From assembly GCA_965369635.1 (NCBI GenBank), contig CBDURC010000199.1, positions 1-5,672 on the forward strand: a stretch of DNA of 5,672 nt, given 5' to 3'. Source of the DNA: UBA3071 sp965369635. Lineage in GTDB: Bacteria; Chloroflexota; Anaerolineae; UBA3071. The notes beneath the pieces are model-generated. The model worked only from the letters and a program-made list of their open reading frames with translations. It made no database searches and was not told the origin of the DNA. Positions 1 through 4,710 of this stretch are shown here, piece after piece; position 1 is the stretch's first letter; the number at the start of each line of letters is the position of its first letter. The translations under genes and the position numbers were made by a program.

Positions 1-32
1 TTCATCGGTTTCATCGGCTGACCCGGCTGACT
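1..32 (+). repeat. Two adjacent 9-bp near-perfect tandem duplications inside the amidohydrolase frame
   Basis: TTCATCGGT (1-9) is followed by TTCATCGGC (10-18), and CGGCTGACC (15-23) by CGGCTGACT (24-32); each pair differs in one base. In frame they encode Ser, Ala, Asp and Pro residues immediately before the conserved RHRIEH strand, a place where a variable linker is expected. A multiple of three keeps the frame intact. Seen directly; that they arose by slippage is inference. Confidence 0.5.
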
Positions 33-556
33 TGCGTCATCGCATCGAACACGTGCAACTCTTGCAGCCCGACGATGTCCCCCGCCTGGCGCGGTGGCGG
101 ATCGTCGCCTCCATGCAACCCGTCCACTGCACCTCTGACATGGCAATGGCCGATCGGCATTGGGGCGAGCCGCGCTGCGCGGGTGCCTACGCCTGGCGCA
201 GCCTGCTCGACGCTGGTGTGCGGCTGGCTTTCGGCTCCGACGCGCCAGTGGAAGCCCTGGACGTGCTGGCTGGCATCCACGCCGCCGTGACCCGTCGCCA
301 GGCCGATGGTTCCCCAGGCCATGAAGGATGGCATCCGGAGCAGCGGCTGAGCGTGGCCGAGGCGGTGCATGGCTACACGCTGGGCGCGGCCTATGCCGCC
401 GGTGAGGAATGCTGGCGCGGCAGCATCACTCAGGGCAAGCTGGCCGACCTGGTCGTACTCTCTGAGGACATCTTTGCCTGCGATCCGATGGACATCCTCT
501 CGACCTGCGTGGACTTGACCATCTTCGACGGACGGGTGGTCTATACCCGCACGTGA
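2..556 (+). CDS. YtcJ-like amidohydrolase (amidohydrolase family 3), C-terminal part, 5' end outside window
   Basis: The reading frame is open from base 2 to the TGA at 554-556 (184 residues visible), with no start needed inside the window, so this is the C-terminal third or so of a larger enzyme. Family hallmarks are in the right order: RHRIEH (bases 35-52), whose His is a metal/active-site ligand of the TIM-barrel hydrolases; ASMQPVH; GAYAWRSLLDAG; and LAFGSDAPVE with the conserved Asp at bases 239-241. The composite beta-sandwich end follows (GKLADLVVLSEDIF, then TIFDGRVVYTRT). YtcJ-type proteins are predicted cytoplasmic metal-dependent hydrolases of amide or C-N bonds and their substrates are mostly unknown, so no substrate is claimed. 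The TTG at 32-34 should not be taken as a start because conserved sequence continues upstream. It converges with the acetyltransferase on the other strand. Family assignment is firm; specific function is unknown. Confidence 0.93.
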   Translation, partial: SSVSSADPADLRHRIEHVQLLQPDDVPRLARWRIVASMQPVHCTSDMAMADRHWGEPRCAGAYAWRSLLDAGVRLAFGSDAPVEALDVLAGIHAAVTRRQADGSPGHEGWHPEQRLSVAEAVHGYTLGAAYAAGEECWRGSITQGKLADLVVLSEDIFACDPMDILSTCVDLTIFDGRVVYTRT

Positions 557-600
557 GAAACTCGAGATGATGTCTCTTACTCTTAGCGGACGCGGATTCG

Positions 601-640
601 ATCTGTGTGTTGTCCGTGTCTGTCCGTGGCCATCTGCGTC
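601..640. repeat. Degenerate 10-nt-period repeat, four units, between convergent genes
   Basis: Four consecutive 10-mers, ATCTGTGTGT, TGTCCGTGTC, TGTCCGTGGC and CATCTGCGTC, share the pattern N-R/G-T-C-Y-G-Y-G-K-Y. On the other strand this reads as repeated CACGGACA / CACAGAT words. It fills about half of the 84-bp space between the amidohydrolase stop (556) and the acetyltransferase stop (641). I recall similar CACGGAT/CACAGAT strings between genes in several environmental phyla but cannot check that here. It has no T-tract hairpin, so it is not an obvious terminator, and it has no coding content. Confidence 0.55.
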
Positions 641-1297
641 TTACTCTGTGAGCCGCAGGCCGAATAGCAGATTCTCCACTGGCTCGGCGATGAACCCTTC
701 CCACAACCGGGTGCGGCGAGCGTCCAGCAACTCGAACCCCAGCGAACGGTAGAGGTGCACGGCCACACGGTTCAGCGCCGTCGTCTCCAGGTGTACTCCT
801 GTCACCGTTTCCTCCCGCAGTTGCGCCAGATAGAAGGACATCAGTCGTCTGCCCAGGCCGCGGCCGCGCCAATCGGCGGCCACGTTGATGTGCAAATGCG
901 CAGGGTAGAGTGTGTGGTCAGCCTGTGGAAACTCGCTCCGCAACGAGGCCAAGGCCAGCCGTATGATGTAGTGGTACGTCCTGCGGCCCATGTGGTAGCG
1001 GCCACGCAGCAAATGCAACAGCACGTGGGGCAGGATACGGCGCAGCAGGAAAAGCCGGTGTCGAGCCGTATCCGGACAGCCGATGAGGTAGCCCACCACC
1101 TGGCCATCTGCCTCGGCTACCCAGGCATAGGTCGGCTCGTGGTCGGTGTAGTAGGCCACGAACAGGTCGAGGAAGTGCCGCCGGTCGTCCAGATATGTCT
1201 CGATGGGCTGACCGAAGAAGGCAGTATCGCCGGCGATGTGATGCACAGCCCCCCGATCAGCCAGTTGGTAGTGCCGGATCACCGTGGCCTCATTCAA
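641..1297 (-). CDS. GNAT-family N-acetyltransferase
   Basis: This 218-residue protein should transfer an acetyl group from acetyl-CoA to an amine; the acceptor is unknown. An N-terminal IRHYQLADRGAVHHIAGD segment (7-24) matches the usual first strand and helix. Strand 4 (AHLHINVA, 133-140) is followed by the pyrophosphate-binding loop RGRGLG (144-149), the Q/R-x-x-G-x-G/A signature. LETTALNRVAVHLYRSLGFELL (170-191) is the usual motif B/C end. Residues 80-115 form an Arg- and Leu-rich insert not typical of the minimal fold. The start is TTG at 1295-1297, overlapping the upstream lipoprotein stop by two bases, with GGAG (1302-1305) four bases before it. A GTG at 1280-1282, preceded by GAGG, would give a protein five residues shorter and is a real alternative. 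The nearby ATG (1291-1293) is out of frame. It is probably translated by coupling to the lipoprotein gene. Fold certain, substrate unknown. Confidence 0.92.
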   Translation of the reverse strand: MNEATVIRHYQLADRGAVHHIAGDTAFFGQPIETYLDDRRHFLDLFVAYYTDHEPTYAWVAEADGQVVGYLIGCPDTARHRLFLLRRILPHVLLHLLRGRYHMGRRTYHYIIRLALASLRSEFPQADHTLYPAHLHINVAADWRGRGLGRRLMSFYLAQLREETVTGVHLETTALNRVAVHLYRSLGFELLDARRTRLWEGFIAEPVENLLFGLRLTE

Positions 1298-2280
1298 CGA
1301 TCTCCAACGATCTCGATCTGCTCCGGTTCGCTGATGATGATCTCCGGCGCGCCTTCGTACTCCTCCACCACACCGGTAGCCCGCACGCGGCGTTGGAGGA
1401 ACATCTCATCTGGCGGAACGGGGAATTTCGCCGCATCGTCGGAGAAGATGACCAGCGTCAGTGTGTGGCGGTAGTCGGGGTCGAAGTTGAGGAAGGTCAC
1501 CTTGCCCGTGTTCTTGGTGCGTACGATCGTGCCCTCAACCGCGATCTGTTGGCCATAGTATTGCGCCGCGTCCCGCCAGTCCACGATTCCCTGGACTGGC
1601 TGGGCAGGCGTCGCCGTCGGCAGCAGTTCCGCCTCTGCGCCGATCACCTCGATCTGCGATGGTTCGCGGACGATGATCTCTGGTGCACCCTCGTACTCGA
1701 TGATCTCGCCCTTCACGCGCAGCGTTTGTCCGTGGTAGATCTCCGCTGGCGGGCCAGGGAACTTGGCTGCATCGTCGGGAAAGATGACGATCTTGAAATC
1801 GTGTCTGTAGTCGCGGCTGAAGTTGAGGTAGATCACGCTGCCCTTGTGCTCGGCAACGATGATGGTGCCCTCCACTGTGGCCTCCTGGCCGATGTGTTGC
1901 CCAGCGTCCTGCCAGCTCACCACCTGCTCGACAGGCGGAGCGGAAGTTGCTATTGCCACTGGCGGTTCCACCTCCCCCTCTGGCACGGCCGGAGTCGTGG
2001 ACTTTGCCTCTGGTGTGGGCGCAGGGGGCAAGGGAGAAGGAGAGGGAGAGGGAACCAGGGTCGGTGTGGGAGCGGTGCGTGGCGTCGGGGTCGCCGTCGG
2101 GGTGGCAGTTAGCGGGCGGCGGGTGGCAGTTGCCGAAGGCATGGTCGTCGGAGGTTGGGCGATGACGATGGGCGTGGCCGTGATTCTCCCCTGGCATCCG
2201 CTCAGAACGAGCAAGCTCAGCAGCGCGGAACTCAGCAAACGGTGGCAGCGCGTCGTCGCGAATCTGAAGAAGCTGCTCAT
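1294..2280 (-). CDS. Lipoprotein with Thr/Pro-rich stalk and two tandem OB-like domains
   Basis: This 328-residue protein has no assigned function. It begins with a lipoprotein signal: basic residues (R6, R11, R14), a hydrophobic core (LLSSALLSLLVL) and lipobox LSGC with the lipidated Cys at 29, so it should be anchored on the outer face of the membrane. Residues 33-118 are a low-complexity Thr/Pro/Ala/Ser stalk (TATPTATPTPRTAPTPT). Two copies of a roughly 95-residue domain follow, 120-214 and 232-326. They align without gaps and are identical at about half the positions by my count, sharing VEGTI, LNF, DYRH, DDAAKFP and EYEGAPEII. The strand pattern and the GxxVTVEGTI opening resemble OB-fold modules found in exported bacterial proteins; ligand unknown. 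The ATG at 2278-2280 is chosen because AAGGTG (2286-2291) lies five bases upstream and the signal peptide starts directly after it. The open frame continues to 2454 but would cross selC antisense. It is first in a pair with the acetyltransferase. Confidence 0.9.
   Translation of the reverse strand: MSSFFRFATTRCHRLLSSALLSLLVLSGCQGRITATPIVIAQPPTTMPSATATRRPLTATPTATPTPRTAPTPTLVPSPSPSPLPPAPTPEAKSTTPAVPEGEVEPPVAIATSAPPVEQVVSWQDAGQHIGQEATVEGTIIVAEHKGSVIYLNFSRDYRHDFKIVIFPDDAAKFPGPPAEIYHGQTLRVKGEIIEYEGAPEIIVREPSQIEVIGAEAELLPTATPAQPVQGIVDWRDAAQYYGQQIAVEGTIVRTKNTGKVTFLNFDPDYRHTLTLVIFSDDAAKFPVPPDEMFLQRRVRATGVVEEYEGAPEIIISEPEQIEIVGDR
1295..1314 (-). repeat. Perfect 10-bp tandem duplication at the lipoprotein/GNAT junction
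   Basis: GAGATCGTTG occurs twice head to tail on the minus strand (1305-1314, then 1295-1304). The junction of the two copies creates the GGAG ribosome binding site (1302-1305). The second copy supplies the TTG start of the acetyltransferase and the first bases of the TGA stop of the lipoprotein. With one copy the lipoprotein would read QIEIVE-stop instead of QIEIVGDR-stop. Because 10 is not a multiple of three, the duplication changed the overlap geometry of the two genes. Confidence 0.8.
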
Positions 2281-2285
2281 GTCGT

Positions 2286-2291
2286 CACCTT
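2286..2291 (-). promoter_or_regulatory. Ribosome binding site of the lipoprotein gene
   Basis: AAGGTG on the minus strand, five bases before the ATG at 2280. It fixes the start inside a frame that stays open for 58 more codons upstream. Confidence 0.75.
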
Positions 2292-2327
2292 CCGTGCGTT
2301 TGCGCACAGGGGATGCGTCCTCTCGAT

Positions 2328-2356
2328 TTGACCAACGGCGCAAAAGCGGGTATGAT
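2328..2356 (+). promoter_or_regulatory. Sigma70-type promoter of selC
   Basis: The -35 box TTGACC (2328-2333) and -10 box TATGAT (2351-2356) are separated by exactly 17 bp, and each matches consensus in five of six positions. Transcription would start around 2362-2364, four to six bases before the first base of the tRNA, a normal arrangement for a stand-alone tRNA gene. The lipoprotein gene is transcribed away on the other strand; I see no equally good promoter for it in 2281-2367. Confidence 0.85.
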
Positions 2357-2367
2357 AAAGCCACTTC

Positions 2368-2463
2368 GGGGGTGGTTGAGTCCCGGTGGGCTCCGCGGTC
2401 TTCAAAACCGTTGGGGGGTGCTGCGAAAGTGGCCCTGGTGGGTTCGACTCCCATCCATCCCCG
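2368..2463 (+). tRNA. selC: Selenocysteine tRNA, tRNA-Sec(UCA)
   Basis: A 96-nt tRNA that reads UGA as selenocysteine once charged with serine and converted by SelA. All bacterial tRNA-Sec hallmarks are present. The acceptor stem has 8 bp (2368-2375 with 2455-2462, one G-U pair). The D stem has 6 bp (2378-2383 with 2388-2393) and a four-base loop CGGT. The anticodon stem is 2395-2399 with 2407-2411, and its loop CTTCAAA carries anticodon TCA at 2402-2404. A long variable arm spans 2412-2437 (GGG/CCC base, one G/G mismatch, loop GCGAA). The T stem has 5 bp (2438-2442 with 2450-2454) and loop TTCGACT. This is the 8+5 acceptor/T arrangement rather than 7+5, and the discriminator is G at 2463. 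CCA is not encoded: CTT follows, so it must be added enzymatically. No selA, selB or selD is in the window, so the gene stands alone. I am very sure of this call. Confidence 0.97.
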
Positions 2464-2478
2464 CTTCCATCCCCGCTC
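2455..2478 (+). repeat. 12-bp tandem duplication of the selC 3' end
   Basis: CCATCCCCGCTT (2455-2466) is followed directly by CCATCCCCGCTC (2467-2478), 11 of 12 bases identical. The first copy is the 3' strand of the acceptor stem plus the discriminator base and trailer; the second is a spare copy, and the bases after it (CA at 2479-2480) make the trailer end in CCA. Either slippage or a leftover of site-specific integration at the tRNA 3' end could produce this; no integrase is in view. Confidence 0.7.
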
Positions 2479-2609
2479 CAGTGGGCGCCCGGTGAGCCGA
2501 TCCGATCCTTTTCCTGGGCCCCGCTTTGCTCGCGGAGTTGGCCTATCCCCATCTTACCACATTTCTGTTCATCGAGCAATACTCCCAGCGAGAACAAGGA
2601 GACGGAGCA
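2464..2609 (+). other. Intergenic stretch between selC and the CoA-binding gene
   Basis: It holds the duplicated tRNA 3' end (to 2478), the palindrome GGGCGCCC near 2484-2491 and the ribosome binding site at 2596-2601. I see no T-tract hairpin that would end selC convincingly and no strong promoter for the downstream gene. TTGGCC at 2538 lacks a good -10 partner. Confidence 0.5.
2596..2601 (+). promoter_or_regulatory. Ribosome binding site deciding the GTG start of the CoA-binding protein
   Basis: AAGGAG, eight bases before the GTG at 2610-2612. It favours this start over the upstream in-frame TTG at 2526, which has no comparable site and would add 28 residues not typical of the family. Confidence 0.75.
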
Positions 2610-3038
2610 GTGGCCGACGCTGAGATGCGACAATTGCTAGAGGAGACCCACACGATCGCTGTGGTCGGCCTTTCGCCCAAGCTGGAGCGGCCCAGCAACG
2701 GCGTGGCCCGCTATCTCATCGCCCAAGGCTACACGGTCATCCCCGTCAATCCCACCGTGGACGAGGTACTGGGTCTGAAGAGCTACCCCGACCTCAAATC
2801 CATTCCCGATCCTGTGGACGTGGTGGACATCTTTCGCCGCTCCGAGCACGTGCCGCCCATCGTGGAACAGGCCATCGAGATCGGGGCCAAGGTTGTGTGG
2901 ATGCAGTTGGGCGTCATGCACGCGCAGGCGGCAAAGCGAGCCGAGGCCGCCGGACTGACCGTGGTCATGAACCGCTGCGTGTCTATCGAACACCAGCGGT
3001 TGGGCATCGCCCCCATAGACAGCGAAGCTGGACGCTAG
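2610..3038 (+). CDS. CoA-binding domain protein (YccU/CoA_binding_2 type)
   Basis: This 142-residue protein is a single Rossmann-like domain, the usual length for stand-alone members of this family. The nucleotide-binding beginning is visible at residues 16-36: strand IAVVGLS, then the P-x-x-x-S-N-G-V-A-R-Y-L helix. It continues as GYTVIPVNP (40-48), the SYPDLKSIPDPVDVVDIFR segment (58-76), KVVWMQLGV (94-102) and a C-terminal NRCVSIEHQRL (121-131), which carries the conserved Cys and the E-H pair. Relatives bind coenzyme A or similar nucleotides and resemble the CoA-binding part of succinyl-CoA synthetase and acyl-CoA synthetases, but they have no catalytic partner domain and their role is not established. 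It is cytoplasmic, with no signal peptide or membrane segment. It starts at GTG 2610 after a clear ribosome binding site. It lies 146 bp behind selC on the same strand, but selC having its own promoter does not make this an operon. Confidence 0.93.
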   Translation: MADAEMRQLLEETHTIAVVGLSPKLERPSNGVARYLIAQGYTVIPVNPTVDEVLGLKSYPDLKSIPDPVDVVDIFRRSEHVPPIVEQAIEIGAKVVWMQLGVMHAQAAKRAEAAGLTVVMNRCVSIEHQRLGIAPIDSEAGR

Positions 3039-3047
3039 CGATTCTGC

Positions 3048-3106
3048 TCGTAGTGACGACTTCAGCCGTTCAAATGGGGCGAAAGTGACTGAAGTCGCCA
3101 CTACGA
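3048..3106. repeat. Imperfect inverted repeat (18-bp arms), MITE- or REP-like
   Basis: The left arm TCGTAGTGACGACTTCAG (3048-3065) pairs with CTGAAGTCGCCACTACGA (3089-3106), with one A/C mismatch out of 18 and a 23-base loop. It starts ten bases after the stop codon of the CoA-binding gene. There is no T-tract, so it is not a standard terminator, although transcribed RNA would fold strongly. I recall similar TCGTAGTG...CACTACGA elements dispersed in Chloroflexota genomes but cannot confirm this from one window; only a single copy is present here. Confidence 0.75.
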
Positions 3107-3285
3107 ACCCCGCATCCAAAGGTTCGCCGCGATCATGCCCTGGATGTAGCGTACTCCAAGATTCGCCAAACTCCAGAGCGAAGAACAAAGACCGTCGAGG
3201 AGAAACGAGGAGAGACCGTAAAGTTGTGCGCTCCGTGCGACGTGGGAGTGAAAGGCAACACGCTATCCGCACACCGAGGTGAATC
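3107..3285. other. Intergenic leader of the 443-residue gene
   Basis: No convincing gene is present. It contains a purine-rich 10-bp near tandem repeat (CGAGGAGAAA at 3196-3205, then CGAGGAGAGA at 3206-3215) flanked by GACCGT on both sides. At its end is GAGGTG (3276-3281), four bases before the ATG at 3286, serving as ribosome binding site. No good sigma70 promoter stands out. Confidence 0.55.
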
Positions 3286-4617
3286 ATGACAAGCGAGAGA
3301 AGCCAACTAGATGCCCAGCACGAGGTGGAACAGATCATCAAAACAGCTCGCACGCTGGGAGTCGAGGTGGATGAGACCGACGTCGCTCAGTGGCTGGCGG
3401 CGATGGCTGCGTCTGGCGCAATGGACTGGGAGGTAGACGAAGAGGCTGGCATCTACGGGCATGAGATCTCGCTGCTCGATTTCGACAAGGCCACGCTCGA
3501 CCGCTACCGCCACATGGCTGACGTCGTCCAGTTGCCCGATCTGCCTAACGTGGAGACTGCCATTAGCCTGGCTGGCAGCGCGGCCCAGGGCGTGATCCAG
3601 CGCTACCCCGGCGATGCCGACTACTTCGAGCGTGTCAACATTAAGGCGGAGACGCGCGATGAGGCCTGTCGCATCCTGGCCGACCTGATGCGCGACAAAG
3701 CGTTGGACAAACTCGAAGGCCCCAACTATCAATTGATCGAGGTCAGGTTCGGCACCTGGAAGGCTGAGGTCGTCAAAGATGGCAAGCGCATCAAGTCTGA
3801 ATCGTCCATCACCTGGACCCCCGACGAAGTGCAGGCAGGCAAGATGCAAGTGTTCCGCGCCTCGGGCGAACCGTGGGAGGTAGGATGGGATTACGGCTGC
3901 CTTGACCCCGGCTGGTGCAAGATGGACTGGGTCATCGCCGAACCGGAACGGGGACGCGTCGTCAACGCCAGCAACATGCTCGACGTGACCTGGGAAGCGC
4001 CCGATGGCTCGATCATACCATTGGACGGCTTCATTGACCCCTACTTCCAGGAAGTCTATCTGGAAGCGGAGTCGCTGCCGCTGTTCACCAAACTGGTGCA
4101 GCAGGTCTCACCCCGGGCGCTTGATGAGTACGTGCAGCAGATCAGCGGTGAGGTCTACAAGTACACCCACAACCCCATCAACTACGGCAAGACAGCCAAA
4201 CGGTTGTACAATATCTTCCGGCTGACTGGCCGCCACCAACCCGCTGCACTGATCCGCGAGCTGTTTGACGAGCCTGCCGCACTGCTCTACCAGGTTTGGT
4301 CACTGCTGGATACGATAGACGACGCGGGGCAGCCCGACTCAACGATCGATCGAGAGACGCTGGTGCAGCAGACCGGCGAACTGATCCGAAACGTGGTTGC
4401 ATGCTGCGAGGGCCCACATGAGACGGACATCGTGATGGCGCTGATCCGCCTGCGCGATGACATCACCGGCTGGTCAGATCTGGGCGATGAGCGGGACGCG
4501 TTGATCGGGGATTCACGGGCCAAGCTAGAGCAGTTGGTCAACGAGTTCTTCAAGGCCAAACTGTTGGGCATCCCTGAGGTGGAGGAGTTTCTGGACACGG
4601 TGGAACAGCACGCATAG
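3286..4617 (+). CDS. Uncharacterised 443-residue protein, possible nucleotidyltransferase-fold N-terminal half
   Basis: I do not recognise a named family. The start is ATG 3286 with GAGGTG four bases upstream; the frame ends at TAG 4615-4617. There is no signal peptide or membrane segment, so it should be cytoplasmic; the composition is acidic. Residues 92-120 read as strand ISLAGS, helix AAQGVIQRYPG, then strand DADYFERVNI. This fits the GS-x(about 11)-D-x-D signature of polymerase-beta-type nucleotidyltransferases (G97, S98, D110, D112). A third acidic residue could be E152 (QLIEVRF) or D214 (KMDWVI). The middle (195-215) is rich in Trp and Cys (EPWEVGWDYGCLDPGWCKMDW). Residues 260-443 look all-helical, with a basic NYGKTAKRLYNIFRLTG stretch (299-315). 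The nucleotidyltransferase reading is inference from one motif; a degenerate member or an unrelated fold is possible. The gene stands alone between an inverted repeat and a convergent kinase gene. Confidence 0.88.
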   Translation: MTSERSQLDAQHEVEQIIKTARTLGVEVDETDVAQWLAAMAASGAMDWEVDEEAGIYGHEISLLDFDKATLDRYRHMADVVQLPDLPNVETAISLAGSAAQGVIQRYPGDADYFERVNIKAETRDEACRILADLMRDKALDKLEGPNYQLIEVRFGTWKAEVVKDGKRIKSESSITWTPDEVQAGKMQVFRASGEPWEVGWDYGCLDPGWCKMDWVIAEPERGRVVNASNMLDVTWEAPDGSIIPLDGFIDPYFQEVYLEAESLPLFTKLVQQVSPRALDEYVQQISGEVYKYTHNPINYGKTAKRLYNIFRLTGRHQPAALIRELFDEPAALLYQVWSLLDTIDDAGQPDSTIDRETLVQQTGELIRNVVACCEGPHETDIVMALIRLRDDITGWSDLGDERDALIGDSRAKLEQLVNEFFKAKLLGIPEVEEFLDTVEQHA

Positions 4618-4657
4618 CAGCGTTAGCTCTGCAGTCTGTCCAGTGGAATAGGGCAAA

Positions 4658-4671
4658 GTCCCTCCTGGGAC
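4658..4671 (-). terminator. Weak hairpin, possible terminator of the kinase gene
   Basis: GTCCC (4658-4662), a four-base loop, then GGGAC (4667-4671) form a perfect 5-bp stem, followed on the minus strand by only TTT. It lies 40 bases beyond the kinase stop. The stem and T-run are short, so intrinsic termination is doubtful. Confidence 0.3.
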
Positions 4672-4695
4672 CAGCCGAACTGGACCAGCCGAACT
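4668..4695. repeat. Perfect 14-bp tandem duplication between convergent genes
   Basis: GGACCAGCCGAACT occurs at 4668-4681 and again at 4682-4695 with no gap or mismatch. It lies in the 93-bp space between the TAG at 4617 and the kinase stop at 4711, and the first copy overlaps the right arm of a small hairpin. Perfect identity suggests a recent event. Confidence 0.85.
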
Positions 4696-4710
4696 CTCCC
4701 TCGTCGGCCA

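Noticed and set aside
554..556. UGA stops in the window as selenocysteine codons, prompted by selC
   Set aside because: The three TGA stops (554-556, 1294-1296, 4711-4713) each follow a natural protein end, and two are followed in frame by another stop within a few codons; no family expects Sec at those places.
1291..1293. ATG as start of the acetyltransferase
   Set aside because: Out of frame with the protein; its own frame stops after four codons.
755..1474. Plus-strand open frame opposite the acetyltransferase
   Set aside because: The minus-strand product has intact GNAT motifs; this one has no recognisable domain and overlaps two real genes.
1195..2112. Long plus-strand open frame (305 codons)
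   Set aside because: It is the complement of the lipoprotein and acetyltransferase genes; its Arg/Asp/Leu-rich low-complexity translation is a shadow of their codon bias.
2281..2454. N-terminal extension of the lipoprotein by 58 codons
   Set aside because: It would run antisense through selC and its promoter, lacks a ribosome binding site, and would put residues before a clear lipoprotein signal peptide.
2526..2609. Upstream TTG start for the CoA-binding protein
   Set aside because: No ribosome binding site; the GTG at 2610 has AAGGAG at good spacing and gives the normal family length.
1844..2623. Plus-strand open frame over the lipoprotein stalk and selC
   Set aside because: Its Val/Gly repeats mirror the Thr/Pro stalk codons, and it passes through a tRNA gene.
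3085..3282. 65-codon plus-strand frame before the 443-residue gene
   Set aside because: It begins inside the inverted repeat and its Arg/Ser-rich product shows no domain; no ribosome binding site.
4618..4710. CRISPR or structured RNA because of the direct repeat
   Set aside because: Only two adjacent copies with no spacer; this is a simple tandem duplication.
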